Of a DNA stretch of 64,000 nucleotides, positions 50,417-59,166 are shown piece after piece. Source of the stretch: an uncultured Clostridia bacterium (GTDB taxonomy: Bacteria; Bacillota; Clostridia; Oscillospirales; CAG-382); contig CANRAV010000008.1 of the NCBI GenBank assembly GCA_947628695.1, forward strand, positions 20,951 through 84,950, given 5' to 3'. A program made the position numbers and the translations under genes. How positions within the stretch are numbered: position 1 is the first letter of the stretch; the number at the start of each line of letters is the position of its first letter. Below the pieces are notes generated by a model. The model did not search any database, was not told the origin of the DNA, and worked only from the letters and a program-made list of their open reading frames with translations.

Positions 50417-50630
50417 CCCCTGCTTCCGGGCAAAGTCCAAAAATCCACACCTATATTATGCCCCATTTTTTCCTTCTTGTCAAGAGTAAAAAAGACGGCA
50501 TATAATGAGGTTGGGAAAACTTTGGTCAAAGTGCCACTTGACAATCCGTAAAATAATGGTATCATATATACGTATGCGTGTGCGTATACGAAAAAGAATA
50601 AAAGCAACGGCATCCGAGAGGGTTTTATAT

Positions 50631-51920
50631 ATGGATAAAATTGTTATAAACGGCGGCAGGCCGCTTTACGGGACGATAGAGGTCGGCGGGATGAAGAATT
50701 CCAGCCTTCCCATACTTTTTGCGACTATCCTTGTAAAAGGAGAGTGCGTTATAGAAAATCTGCCGCCGATAGACGACGTTTCATCTGCATTATCGATGCT
50801 TCAAAGCATGGGCGCGGAGGTGCGCATGCTTGACCGCACGACTGCCGCAGTCGACACAAGGAACATACGCTGCGGCTCTGCCCCTTACGAGGAGGCGCGC
50901 CACATGCGCGCTTCGTACTACATAGCGGGGGCGGAGCTTGGCAGGTTCGGCAGGGCGGTTGTGCCGCTTCCCGGCGGCTGTGACTTCGGGCAGAGACCCA
51001 TTGACCAGCACATCAAGGGCTTTGAGGCATTGGGGGCTTCCGTCTCGCTTGACGGGGGCTATATCAGGGCAGAGGCGCCCGGCGGCCTTATGGGCGACAG
51101 CGTGTTTATGGACGTTGTTTCCGTGGGTGCTACCATCAACATAATACTTGCCGCCGCGCTTGCGGAGGGCGTTACCACGATAGACGGCGCTGCCAAGGAG
51201 CCGCACGTCGTTGACCTTGCCAACTTCCTTAACGCCTGCGGTGCGGACATAACCGGCGCAGGCACAGATGTTATACGTATTAAAGGCGTCGCCTCCTTAA
51301 GCGGTGCTTCCTACACCGTGCTTCCCGACATGATAGAGGCCGGTACCTATATGATAGCGGCGGCTGCCACACGCGGCAGTGTGACGATAAGCAACGTCAT
51401 CCCCAAGCACCTTGATTCCGTCACCGCAAAGCTGCGCGAGATGGGCGCGGAGGTTGAGGAGAACGACACCTCCGTTGTCGTTTCCGCTGCCGGCGCTTCC
51501 TTCAAGGGCGTCCGCGTAAAGACCCAGCCGTATCCCGGCTTCCCCACAGACATGAACCCGCAGATGTGCGTGATGATGTGCCTTGCCGAGGGCGACAGCC
51601 AGCTTAGGGAAGGCGTTTGGGACAACCGCTTCCGCTACGTGAAGGAGCTTGTGCGCATGGGTGCGCAGATAGATGTAGAGCCGAAGATGGCCTACGTAAA
51701 GGGCGTTGGAAGGCTTACAGGCGCTTCCGTTAAGGCCGTTGACCTGCGCGCAGGCGCTGCCATGGTCATTGCCGGCCTTGCCGCGGAGGGGACCACCGAG
51801 ATAACGGACATTTATCACATAGAGCGCGGATACGAAAACATGGTGGAAAAGCTTAAGGCACTCGGCGCGGATATCGAAAAGACAGAGGCGCCGGAAAGCT
51901 TCCGCTCCGCAGCCGTGTAA
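50631..51920 (+). CDS. murA: UDP-N-acetylglucosamine 1-carboxyvinyltransferase
   Basis: MDKIVINGGRPLYGTIEVGGMKNSSLPILFA; PLPGGCDFGQRPIDQH; PGFPTDMNPQM. Confidence 0.94.
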   Translation: MDKIVINGGRPLYGTIEVGGMKNSSLPILFATILVKGECVIENLPPIDDVSSALSMLQSMGAEVRMLDRTTAAVDTRNIRCGSAPYEEARHMRASYYIAGAELGRFGRAVVPLPGGCDFGQRPIDQHIKGFEALGASVSLDGGYIRAEAPGGLMGDSVFMDVVSVGATINIILAAALAEGVTTIDGAAKEPHVVDLANFLNACGADITGAGTDVIRIKGVASLSGASYTVLPDMIEAGTYMIAAAATRGSVTISNVIPKHLDSVTAKLREMGAEVEENDTSVVVSAAGASFKGVRVKTQPYPGFPTDMNPQMCVMMCLAEGDSQLREGVWDNRFRYVKELVRMGAQIDVEPKMAYVKGVGRLTGASVKAVDLRAGAAMVIAGLAAEGTTEITDIYHIERGYENMVEKLKALGADIEKTEAPESFRSAAV

Positions 51921-51940
51921 GTTTACGGGGATGTTAATTT

Positions 51941-53386
51941 ATGAAAAAAGCTTTGTTTTTATCGCTTGCGGCGGTGCTTCTTATCGCCGCAGTTCTCGTT
52001 TCTTCCTGCGTCGGCATTGAGCCGTCGACTGCGGAAAGCAGCGCGGCGGATTCCGCAGCGGACACCTCGGGCGCGGACTCGCAGCCGGCTGCAAGCACGG
52101 CAGAGCCTTCGCTTGGCGACGGGACTTCGTCCCCCGCAGAGGAAAGCGCGTCTCCTTCCGTGACGGAGAGCGCTCCGTCCGAAGAGGAGCCGGCGTCTCA
52201 GCCCGAAAGCACCGCAAATTCCACTGACGGCGACCCGCAGGAAAAGAAGGTTGTAAGCTTCCTTGCCTGTCCGGACAACATAATACACCCCTCGGTGTAC
52301 TACAACGCCCTGCAGATTGCGGCGGCGGAGAAGGGCGTCGACCCCGACTATTCAAACCTCCAAACGGCGGACTACAACTTCGCCCCGATGTACGACGACA
52401 TAAAGCAGCTTATCGCTTCCGCCGACCTGTCCTACATAAACGTCGAGACGCTTATCGGCGGCAACTCCAACCCTATAAACGGCTACCCCATGTTCAACTC
52501 GCCGGAGGCGGCAGGTGAAACGCTTCTCTCCCTGGGCTTTGATGTGTTCAATCTCGCCCACAACCACATGCTTGACAGCGGCGACGACCGCTACCTTATA
52601 AACTGCGACCGCTTCTTTACAGAGCGCGGAGGCACGACCATAGGCTATTACGAGAACAGCGCCGACACCGAGAACATCGTCGTTGTCGAGCGGAACGGCA
52701 TACGCATCGCCTTCCTCGCCTACACCTACGCGACCAACGGGATTACCCTTTCCTCCTCTGCGCAGACCTTCATTCCCTATATGGACGAGGCGCTAATAAA
52801 GCGGCAGATGGCCATTGCCAAGGAGAGGGCAGACCTTGTGTTCGTCTCCATGCACTGGGGCGACGAGGACAGCTTCACCCCCAACGGCAGCCAGCGCAGC
52901 ATTGCGCAGCTGCTTGTCGACGAGGGCGCCGACGTCATCATCGGCATGCACCCGCACGTCATACAGGAGGCAAAATGGGTCACCCGCGAGGACGGAAGCC
53001 GCTGCTTCCTCGTCTACTCGCTCGGCAACCTCGTAAGCGGCATGTACGGCGGCAAGAACGCGCTTGGGCTTATGCTTTCGCTTGACATCGTCAAAGAGGG
53101 GAACAACACCCCCTACGTAGACAATGTTCGCCTTACCCCCACCGTGTGCCACTACGTCAAAAAGGCAAGCGTAAACCCGCAGATGGACACCGGCTTCAGG
53201 GATTTTAAAATCTATAGGCTGGAAAATTATACAGAGGAGCTCGCCGCAAACCACGGCTGCCACCAAAACGGCGGCAAAATTACAAGCTTCGACCCGGAGC
53301 TTGACGGCTCCTTCAGCCTCGCCACTCTTAAAGCAAAGGTTAAAAAGATCATCCCTGCCGAGTTCCTGCCTGCTTTTCTGCAGTGA
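51941..53386 (+). CDS. CapA-family (poly-gamma-glutamate synthesis type) lipoprotein
   Basis: Lipobox-like LVSSCVG; NVETLIGG, FNLAHNHMLDSG, MHWGDEDSFTP and IGMHPHVIQ. Confidence 0.87.
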   Translation: MKKALFLSLAAVLLIAAVLVSSCVGIEPSTAESSAADSAADTSGADSQPAASTAEPSLGDGTSSPAEESASPSVTESAPSEEEPASQPESTANSTDGDPQEKKVVSFLACPDNIIHPSVYYNALQIAAAEKGVDPDYSNLQTADYNFAPMYDDIKQLIASADLSYINVETLIGGNSNPINGYPMFNSPEAAGETLLSLGFDVFNLAHNHMLDSGDDRYLINCDRFFTERGGTTIGYYENSADTENIVVVERNGIRIAFLAYTYATNGITLSSSAQTFIPYMDEALIKRQMAIAKERADLVFVSMHWGDEDSFTPNGSQRSIAQLLVDEGADVIIGMHPHVIQEAKWVTREDGSRCFLVYSLGNLVSGMYGGKNALGLMLSLDIVKEGNNTPYVDNVRLTPTVCHYVKKASVNPQMDTGFRDFKIYRLENYTEELAANHGCHQNGGKITSFDPELDGSFSLATLKAKVKKIIPAEFLPAFLQ

Positions 53387-53397
53387 GTTTATTATTT

Positions 53398-53580
53398 GGC
53401 CGAGCTCACGCTCGGCCTTGGTTTTTAATGAAGGGACTCGGTCCCTTCATGGCTCTCTAATTAAGGCTTATTAAAGACAATAGCTTTTTAGAGCCAAAGG
53501 GTTGGCACCCTTTGGAAACCCAATTTGGCAACGCAGGCTGCGCTTAAGCCGTGTAAGGGCCGTCTGCACGTATGAGGTGC
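53398..53580. repeat. Family B repeat, copy B6 (reverse)
   Basis: GGCCGAGCTCACGCTCGGCC, GAAGGGACTCGGTCCCTTC, CCAAAGGGTTGGCACCCTTTGG. Confidence 0.85.
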
Positions 53581-53643
53581 GGGTGCTTTTTGGAAAATAT
53601 AAAAAAGCTTGACAAATTGCTTTGCAAAGTATATAATATAGTC

Positions 53644-53741
53644 GAAGGGCAAAGCCGATATGCGGTTAGCTCCAATATGTAGTTTTACCTACCTTAAAAA
53701 GTAGGCGACCGCTGCTGCCGGAACAGTGGCGGTCATTTTTT
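53644..53741 (+). ncRNA. Putative type I antitoxin RNA, cassette 3, first tandem copy
   Basis: TTGACA (53609)-17-TATAAT (53632); terminator GACCGCTGCTGCCGGAACAGTGGCGGTC-ATTTTTT. Confidence 0.68.
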
Positions 53742-53796
53742 GCGAAAAATATTAAAAAAGCTTGACAAATTGCTTTGCCAAGTATATAATATAGTC

Positions 53797-53894
53797 GAAG
53801 GGCAGAGCCGATATGCGGTTAGCTCCTGCATAGCTAATTACCTACTAAAATAAGTAGGCGACCGCTGCTGCTGGAACAGTGGCGGTCATTTTTT
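53797..53894 (+). ncRNA. Putative type I antitoxin RNA, cassette 3, second tandem copy
   Basis: TTGACA (53762)-17-TATAAT (53785); nearly the same sequence 153 bp downstream of the first. Confidence 0.7.
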
Positions 53895-54022
53895 CCGTAA
53901 GCTCATAATTGCTATTATAAGGCTTGCAATGCTTGTGATCAGGCCTAAAAGGCTGATTATAACATTAAAAGGCTGATTATAACATTAAAGAAGCCAAAAA
54001 AAGCGTCATATGTGACAAACAT
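53886..54022 (-). pseudogene. Type I toxin peptide gene frameshifted by a 20-bp tandem duplication
   Basis: AAAAGGCTGATTATAACATT at 53947-53966 is repeated exactly at 53967-53986. As is: MFVTYDAFFGFFNVIISLLML*. Removing one copy: MFVTYDAFFGFFNVIISLLGLITSIASLIIAIMSLRKK*. Confidence 0.78.
53947..53986. repeat. Exact 20-bp tandem duplication inside toxin 3
   Basis: Two adjacent copies of AAAAGGCTGATTATAACATT. Confidence 0.95.
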
Positions 54023-54128
54023 CCTCTCCACCTCCTTCCTTCGCTTGGAAAGCGAGTTCGGATGCACCGTAAGGCGCATCAAGGCGGAGCTAACCGCACA
54101 CCGATATGGCCGTGCCCTTCTTACGTAC

Positions 54129-54156
54129 ATTATACACCTTTAGCGAAATTTGTCAA
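54129..54156 (-). promoter_or_regulatory. Promoter of toxin 3
   Basis: Minus strand TTGACA-16-TATAAT. Confidence 0.62.
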
Positions 54157-54210
54157 TATAAATGTTGCCGCGCAAGAAAACAGCGCGGCAATTTTTATTT
54201 TCATCCCACA

Positions 54211-54390
54211 CCTCATACGTGTGACTGGCCTATACATGGCTGAAACGCAGCCTGCGTTGCCAAATTGGGTTTCCAAAGGGCTGTGCCCTTTGGGCCTAAA
54301 AAGCTATGTTGTTCAATAAGCCTAATTCAGAGAGCCATGAAGGGACAAAAGTCCCTTCATTAAAAACCAAGGCCGAGCGTGAGCTCGGCC
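54211..54390. repeat. Family B repeat, copy B7
   Basis: CCAAAGGGCTGTGCCCTTTGG, GAAGGGACAAAAGTCCCTTC, GGCCGAGCGTGAGCTCGGCC. Confidence 0.84.
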
Positions 54391-54480
54391 ACAAAAATAA
54401 AAGCCATAAAAATAAAAGCGCAAAGAAGTGCATACAAATCCCCAAACCGGCGTAGAATTAAAAAAACGGAGGGGCAAGCG

Positions 54481-55680
54481 ATGAGACGGATTTGCGCATT
54501 TTTAAGCTTTGTACTTATCATAACGCACGCTGCGGGCGTGGCGGTATTTGCGGAGGAGAGCTACGGGGTATACCCGCCGGCGTTTTCGGTATTTGAGGGC
54601 TGGGCGGAGGAGGCGCCGGCGGCCTCGTTCGGCGGCGAGCTTGACTGCAAGGGCGCGGTGCTTATGGAGTCGGGCACGGGGAAGGTGCTTTACGCAAGCG
54701 GCGAGAAGGAGCGGCTGCCGATAGCATCGGTGACGAAGATAATGTCGACGCTGCTGGTGGTGGAGGCGATAGACAGCGGCAAGATTACCGTCGGCGAGAA
54801 GGCGACGGTAAGCGCGTACGCGGCTTCCATGGGCGGAAGCCAGGTGTTTTTGGAGCCTGGCGAGCAGATGACGGTGCACGAGCTTCTGAAGTGTTTGGTG
54901 GTCGCCTCGGCCAACGACGCGGCGGTGACGCTTGCAGAGCACATCTACGGCAGTGCCGAGGGCTTTGTCGCCGCCATGAACGAGCGCGCGGGCGAGCTTG
55001 GGATGGAGAACACCTGCTTTGTCAACACCACGGGGCTTGACGACGGGGGCTATTCCTCGGCGGAGGACGTGGCGCTTATGACGCGGGAGCTTTTAAAGCA
55101 CCCCATGATTTTCGAATACACGACGATATGGATGGACACAATACGTGACGGTGCCTTCGGGCTTACAAACACCAACCGCCTTATACGCTTCTACAAGGGC
55201 GCGAACGGCATGAAGACGGGCTTTACGACGGAGGCGATGTACTGCGTTTCCGCCACCGCAGAGCGCGACGGGATGCAGCTTATAGCCGTCATACTCGGCG
55301 CGCCGACTTCCGATGCGCGCTTTGCCGCCGCAAAGAAGCTTTTGGACTTCGGCTTTGCCAACTACCGAACGGAGACGCCGAAGGTTCCCGCACTGCCCGA
55401 CCTTGCGGTAAGCGGCGGTACGGAGGCGGCCGTTTCGGTGGAAGCGAAGGCGCCTACGCTGCTTTTGGAAAAGGGCAAGGCGGAGCTTACCTGCACCCCG
55501 GAGCTGCCGGAAAGCGTCGCTGCACCCGTCAAAGCGGGGCAGACGGTGGGGACACTTAGGATAAAACAGGGAGACACAGAGCTTTGCACCGTGCCGATAA
55601 CGGCGAAAACCGAGGTAAAGCTTATGAGCTTTGGGGAAATGTTAAAGCAAATTTGGAAAAAAATACTATCTTTTGTTTAA
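54481..55680 (+). CDS. D-alanyl-D-alanine carboxypeptidase (DacF-like)
   Basis: Signal peptide; LPIASVTKIMSTLLVVEAI (SxxK); KGANGMKTGFTTEA (KTG). Confidence 0.9.
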   Translation: MRRICAFLSFVLIITHAAGVAVFAEESYGVYPPAFSVFEGWAEEAPAASFGGELDCKGAVLMESGTGKVLYASGEKERLPIASVTKIMSTLLVVEAIDSGKITVGEKATVSAYAASMGGSQVFLEPGEQMTVHELLKCLVVASANDAAVTLAEHIYGSAEGFVAAMNERAGELGMENTCFVNTTGLDDGGYSSAEDVALMTRELLKHPMIFEYTTIWMDTIRDGAFGLTNTNRLIRFYKGANGMKTGFTTEAMYCVSATAERDGMQLIAVILGAPTSDARFAAAKKLLDFGFANYRTETPKVPALPDLAVSGGTEAAVSVEAKAPTLLLEKGKAELTCTPELPESVAAPVKAGQTVGTLRIKQGDTELCTVPITAKTEVKLMSFGEMLKQIWKKILSFV

Positions 55681-55748
55681 TTTGCTTGACAAACGCACAT
55701 TTCAAAGGTATAATACCGTTGTATCACTATCGCTAAGCTTCGCTTAGA

Positions 55749-55967
55749 GTGAATAGGTAATAAGTAATAGTGAAGAAGTGCGGAAGAAAAAGCTACGCTT
55801 TTTCGACATTATATTATATATTGTTTAATATAAATCAAAGCTTTATCTGATTGACGATGTGCTTGCCTTTGAGGCTTTAGCCGCAAATCAGCACCCGCAT
55901 ATTTAAATGAAATACCGTCCGCGCAGCGGACTCCGCACTTATTCACTTTTCACTATTACTTCTTCAC
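55749..55967. repeat. Element C: ~220-bp MITE-like element with ~36-bp imperfect terminal inverted repeats
   Basis: Left GTGAATAGGTAATAAGTAATAGTGAAGAAGTGCGGA; right TCCGCACTTATTCACTTTTCACTATTACTTCTTCAC; no coding capacity. Confidence 0.62.
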
Positions 55968-56030
55968 TTCGCCCCGCGCCGGCAATTCGTTTTTCACTGA
56001 ACATTTATATCTGAAGGATAAGGTCGTATA

Positions 56031-57377
56031 ATGCCTGTAAGACTTGTTGAAAAATACGCTGCAGAATTTATAGAGCCCGGAAAGCTTGCCGCCGTGCGTT
56101 CGCGCCTGGCGGCCGCCGACGCATGCCTTATGGAGCATCCCGGCGGGAACGACTTTAAGGGCTGGTACGACCTTCCGATAAACTACAACAGGGACGAGGT
56201 CGCGCAGATAGAGGCGGCGGCCGCGAAGATACAGGCAAACAGCGAGGTCCTTATCGTAATAGGCGTGGGCGGTTCGTACCTCGGCGCAAGGGCCGCGGTG
56301 GAGTTTTTGCACTCTCAGTACTACAATTCGCTTAAAAAGGACACGCCGGACATATATTTTGTGGGCAACAGCTTTTCCGGCGACGATCTGCACGACGTGC
56401 TCTCCGCCTGCGAGGGGAGAGAGGTGTCGCTTAACGTCATCTCCAAATCCGGCACCACTACGGAAAGCGCCGTTGCCTTCCGATTCGTGCGGGACTTTAT
56501 GCTTCGCCGCTACAATGCAGAGCAGTTAAGGGAGCGCATTTTCGTCACAACCGATAAGGAAAAGGGCGCGCTTAAGGCCTTTGCGGACAGGGAGGGGTAC
56601 GAGACCTTTGTCGTCCCGGACGACATTGGAGGCAGGTACTCGGTGCTTACGGCGGTCGGCCTTCTGCCCATTGCCGTTTCCGGCGCTGATATACGCGCCA
56701 TACTCGGCGGCGCGCTTGACATGAAGAACAGGCTTGACCTGCAGGGCATGAGCAACGACGCGTACCGCTATGCGGCGTACCGCAACATGTTCTACGAGCA
56801 GGGCAGGACGGTGGAGATGCTTGGCTGCTTCGAGCCGTCGTTCAGGATGATGACGGAGTGGTGGAAGCAGCTTTTCGGCGAGAGCGAGGGCAAGAACGGG
56901 AAGGGCATTTTCCCGGCCTCCGTCACGCTTACTACGGATTTGCATTCCATAGGTCAATATATACAGGACGGGCGCAGAATGCTTTTTGAAACCGTTGTAA
57001 AGCAGAAGGAGACCCGGTACGAGATGCGCGTTCCGGGCATGAACACGGATATAGACGGGCTGGGCTTCCTTGCGGGGGAGCGGCTTTCGGACGTCAACGA
57101 CAGGGCGTATCTCGGCACGCTTCTGGCACACACCGCGGGCGGGGTGCCCAATATAGTGATAGAGTACGACCGTCGGGACGAGCACGATTTCGGCGAGCTT
57201 GTGTATTTCTTCTTTGTCGCCTGCGCCATGTCGGCGTATATGCTTGGCGTCAACCCCTTTGACCAGCCGGGCGTGGAGGCATACAAGAAGAACATGTTTG
57301 CGCTTATAGGCAAGCCGGGATATGAAAAGCAGAAAAAGGAACTTTTGAATAAAATAGAAAGCCTTTACAAAGAATAG
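56031..57377 (+). CDS. pgi: Glucose-6-phosphate isomerase
   Basis: IGVGGSYLGARAAVEFL, ISKSGTTTESA and LGVNPFDQPGVEAYKKNMFAL. Confidence 0.94.
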   Translation: MPVRLVEKYAAEFIEPGKLAAVRSRLAAADACLMEHPGGNDFKGWYDLPINYNRDEVAQIEAAAAKIQANSEVLIVIGVGGSYLGARAAVEFLHSQYYNSLKKDTPDIYFVGNSFSGDDLHDVLSACEGREVSLNVISKSGTTTESAVAFRFVRDFMLRRYNAEQLRERIFVTTDKEKGALKAFADREGYETFVVPDDIGGRYSVLTAVGLLPIAVSGADIRAILGGALDMKNRLDLQGMSNDAYRYAAYRNMFYEQGRTVEMLGCFEPSFRMMTEWWKQLFGESEGKNGKGIFPASVTLTTDLHSIGQYIQDGRRMLFETVVKQKETRYEMRVPGMNTDIDGLGFLAGERLSDVNDRAYLGTLLAHTAGGVPNIVIEYDRRDEHDFGELVYFFFVACAMSAYMLGVNPFDQPGVEAYKKNMFALIGKPGYEKQKKELLNKIESLYKE

Positions 57378-57391
57378 GAGACAAAAGAACC

Positions 57392-57805
57392 ATGGTAAAA
57401 CTGAAAATCGGGCTTCAGGGCTCAGGGAAAACGAGAATGCTTGTTGACGAGGTGCACGAGGCATCCACAAAGTCAAAGGGCATAGTCGTGTGCATAGAGT
57501 ACGGCGGTAAGCTTACTTATCACATACGCACCTCCGCAAGGCTTATCGACGCGAAGGATTACAGCATAAAGGACGCACTTTCCCTTTACGGCTTCGTGTG
57601 CGGGACGCTTGCCTGCAACTACGACATAACGGAGCTGTTCATAGACAGCGCGCTTAAGATATGCGGCGACGACGTCAAGGCCTTTGAAGAGTTTATGTAC
57701 AAGCTGGACGACATCTCCGGGAAGATAGGCGTTGACTGCTTCATTACAGCCTCCATCTCCGACGAGGAGCTTCCCGAAGGGCTTAAAAAGTACCTTGCGG
57801 AATGA
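57392..57805 (+). CDS. Small P-loop-like hypothetical protein
   Basis: GLQGSGKTRMLVDEV near N-terminus; 4-bp overlap with next ORF. Confidence 0.55.
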   Translation: MVKLKIGLQGSGKTRMLVDEVHEASTKSKGIVVCIEYGGKLTYHIRTSARLIDAKDYSIKDALSLYGFVCGTLACNYDITELFIDSALKICGDDVKAFEEFMYKLDDISGKIGVDCFITASISDEELPEGLKKYLAE

Positions 57806-58251
57806 AACGCGCAAAGGATATTGCCTTTATAACGTTTTTGTGCTTTTCGCTTTTGGTGCTTGCACTGCTTGTGGTGATAAGCTCTGCGGCGCACCTCTAC
57901 GGCGACAGCGCAAGCGGTGAGGAGACGCTTTCGGCCTTTGCTTCCGATTTGGCAGACGGGGGAGCAATGCTTTTCGTGTACTCTGTTGCCGTGGGGCTTA
58001 GCTTTTTGATCTTCGATATAAAGCCGCTTCCCGCGTTTTGGAAACGGGCGCTGCACGTCGTTCTGAACTACGCGCTTATGACGGCGTTCTTCGTGCTTTT
58101 GACCGCCGGCAGGAGCGGACGCGGCGCGATGATGCTTTTGCTTACCTTTATTTTTATAGCGGTGTACATAGCGGGCGCGCTTATATGCCGGGGGCTTGCA
58201 AAGCTTGAAGCGCTAAAACCGAAGAAAACGAAAAAGTCCGAAAAAAATTAA
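57802..58251 (+). CDS. Membrane protein, four predicted TM segments (DUF3021-like topology)
   Basis: 149 aa hydrophobic; Lys-rich C-terminus. Confidence 0.55.
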   Translation: MKRAKDIAFITFLCFSLLVLALLVVISSAAHLYGDSASGEETLSAFASDLADGGAMLFVYSVAVGLSFLIFDIKPLPAFWKRALHVVLNYALMTAFFVLLTAGRSGRGAMMLLLTFIFIAVYIAGALICRGLAKLEALKPKKTKKSEKN

Positions 58252-58259
58252 AAAAGGTA

Positions 58260-58288
58260 TTGACAAGCGGGTAACAACGTGTTATAAT
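58260..58288 (+). promoter_or_regulatory. tRNA promoter
   Basis: TTGACA-17-TATAAT about 35 bp upstream of tRNA-Val. Confidence 0.78.
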
Positions 58289-58323
58289 CTGTCTTGCCGG
58301 TCGGGAAAGCCGGCAGGACGCAT

Positions 58324-58399
58324 GGGGGTTTAGCTCAGCTGGGAGAGCATCTGCCTTACAAGCAGGCGGTCATAGGTTCGAGCCCTATAGTCCCCACCA
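58324..58399 (+). tRNA. tRNA-Val (anticodon TAC), CCA encoded
   Basis: Cloverleaf: acceptor GGGGGTT/AGTCCCC, D-arm GCTC..GAGC, anticodon loop CTTACAA, T-arm GGTTCGAGCC. Confidence 0.93.
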
Positions 58400-58443
58400 A
58401 GGCCCCGTCTTAAATCAGGCGGGGCTTTTGTTTCCCAATAAGT

Positions 58444-58517
58444 GCGAGTGTAGCTCAATGGCAGAGCGTCCGCTTCCCAAGCCGAATACGCGGGTTCGAT
58501 TCCCGTCACTCGCTCCA
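58444..58517 (+). tRNA. tRNA-Gly (anticodon CCC), CCA encoded
   Basis: Acceptor GCGAGTG/CACTCGC, anticodon loop TTCCCAA, T-loop TTCGATT. Confidence 0.93.
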
Positions 58518-58521
58518 TTTT

Positions 58522-59052
58522 TCCCCATTGCTCGCTTGCGCTCGCAACGGGGGCCCCGGTTTAGGCTAAAAGGTTGGCACTTGAGAAAACGCAGTTTTCT
58601 CAAGTGCCTTCGGTTTATTATAGATTCCCGTTCACTCGCGCCTGCGGTGTTTCCCCCAAAAACCTGACGGTTTTCGGGGGTGCCCCCGATTTGTTTCCCC
58701 AAAAAATCTTACGATTTTTCGGGGACCCCTTTAACTTTTCCCATAAAGCCTTACGGCTTTACGGGGACCCCGGTTTAGACTAATAGGTTGGCTCTTGAGG
58801 AAACGCAGTTTTCTCAAGAGCCTTCAGTTATTATAGATTCCCGTTCACTCGCGTCTCGCGCCTACCCCCACCCCGCGGGGGTGAGGGGTAGGCACTCGCG
58901 GGAATCCAAGGAGAATTTTCCGCGGCACCTGTCCGCGGAAAATTCGTTATTTGATTGTATGCTCGCTTCGCTCGCGTCTTTTGCGGCTTCGCCGCTGTTC
59001 GCTTCGCTCGCGGGATTGCGGCTTCGCCGCCGTTCGCGGGGCGGGCGGCGGC
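58522..59052. repeat. Family A repeat, compound copy A4 (two main hairpins, three CCCC-type hairpins)
   Basis: GGCACTTGAGAAAACGCAGTTTTCTCAAGTGCC and GGCTCTTGAGGAAACGCAGTTTTCTCAAGAGCC; AATTTTCCGCGG pair; GCTCGCTTCGCTCGC; GCGGCTTCGCCGC. Confidence 0.83.
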
Positions 59053-59166
59053 AGATTTTTTCGGCGCTTTTGCCAAAAGTTGCGCATCGTTTGATATATG
59101 TGCTTGATTTTCGCAAAAGTATTTGGTATAATGGTGTAATAAAAGGCGAAAGGCGGTGTTTTATCT

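Noticed and set aside
53605-53894. Tandem antitoxin units as riboswitches for a downstream gene
   Set aside because: Each ends in its own terminator and faces a convergent toxin gene; no downstream plus-strand gene within reach
58522-59052. Repeat A cluster as a CRISPR array
   Set aside because: Modules are different palindromes in fixed order, not one repeat with variable spacers
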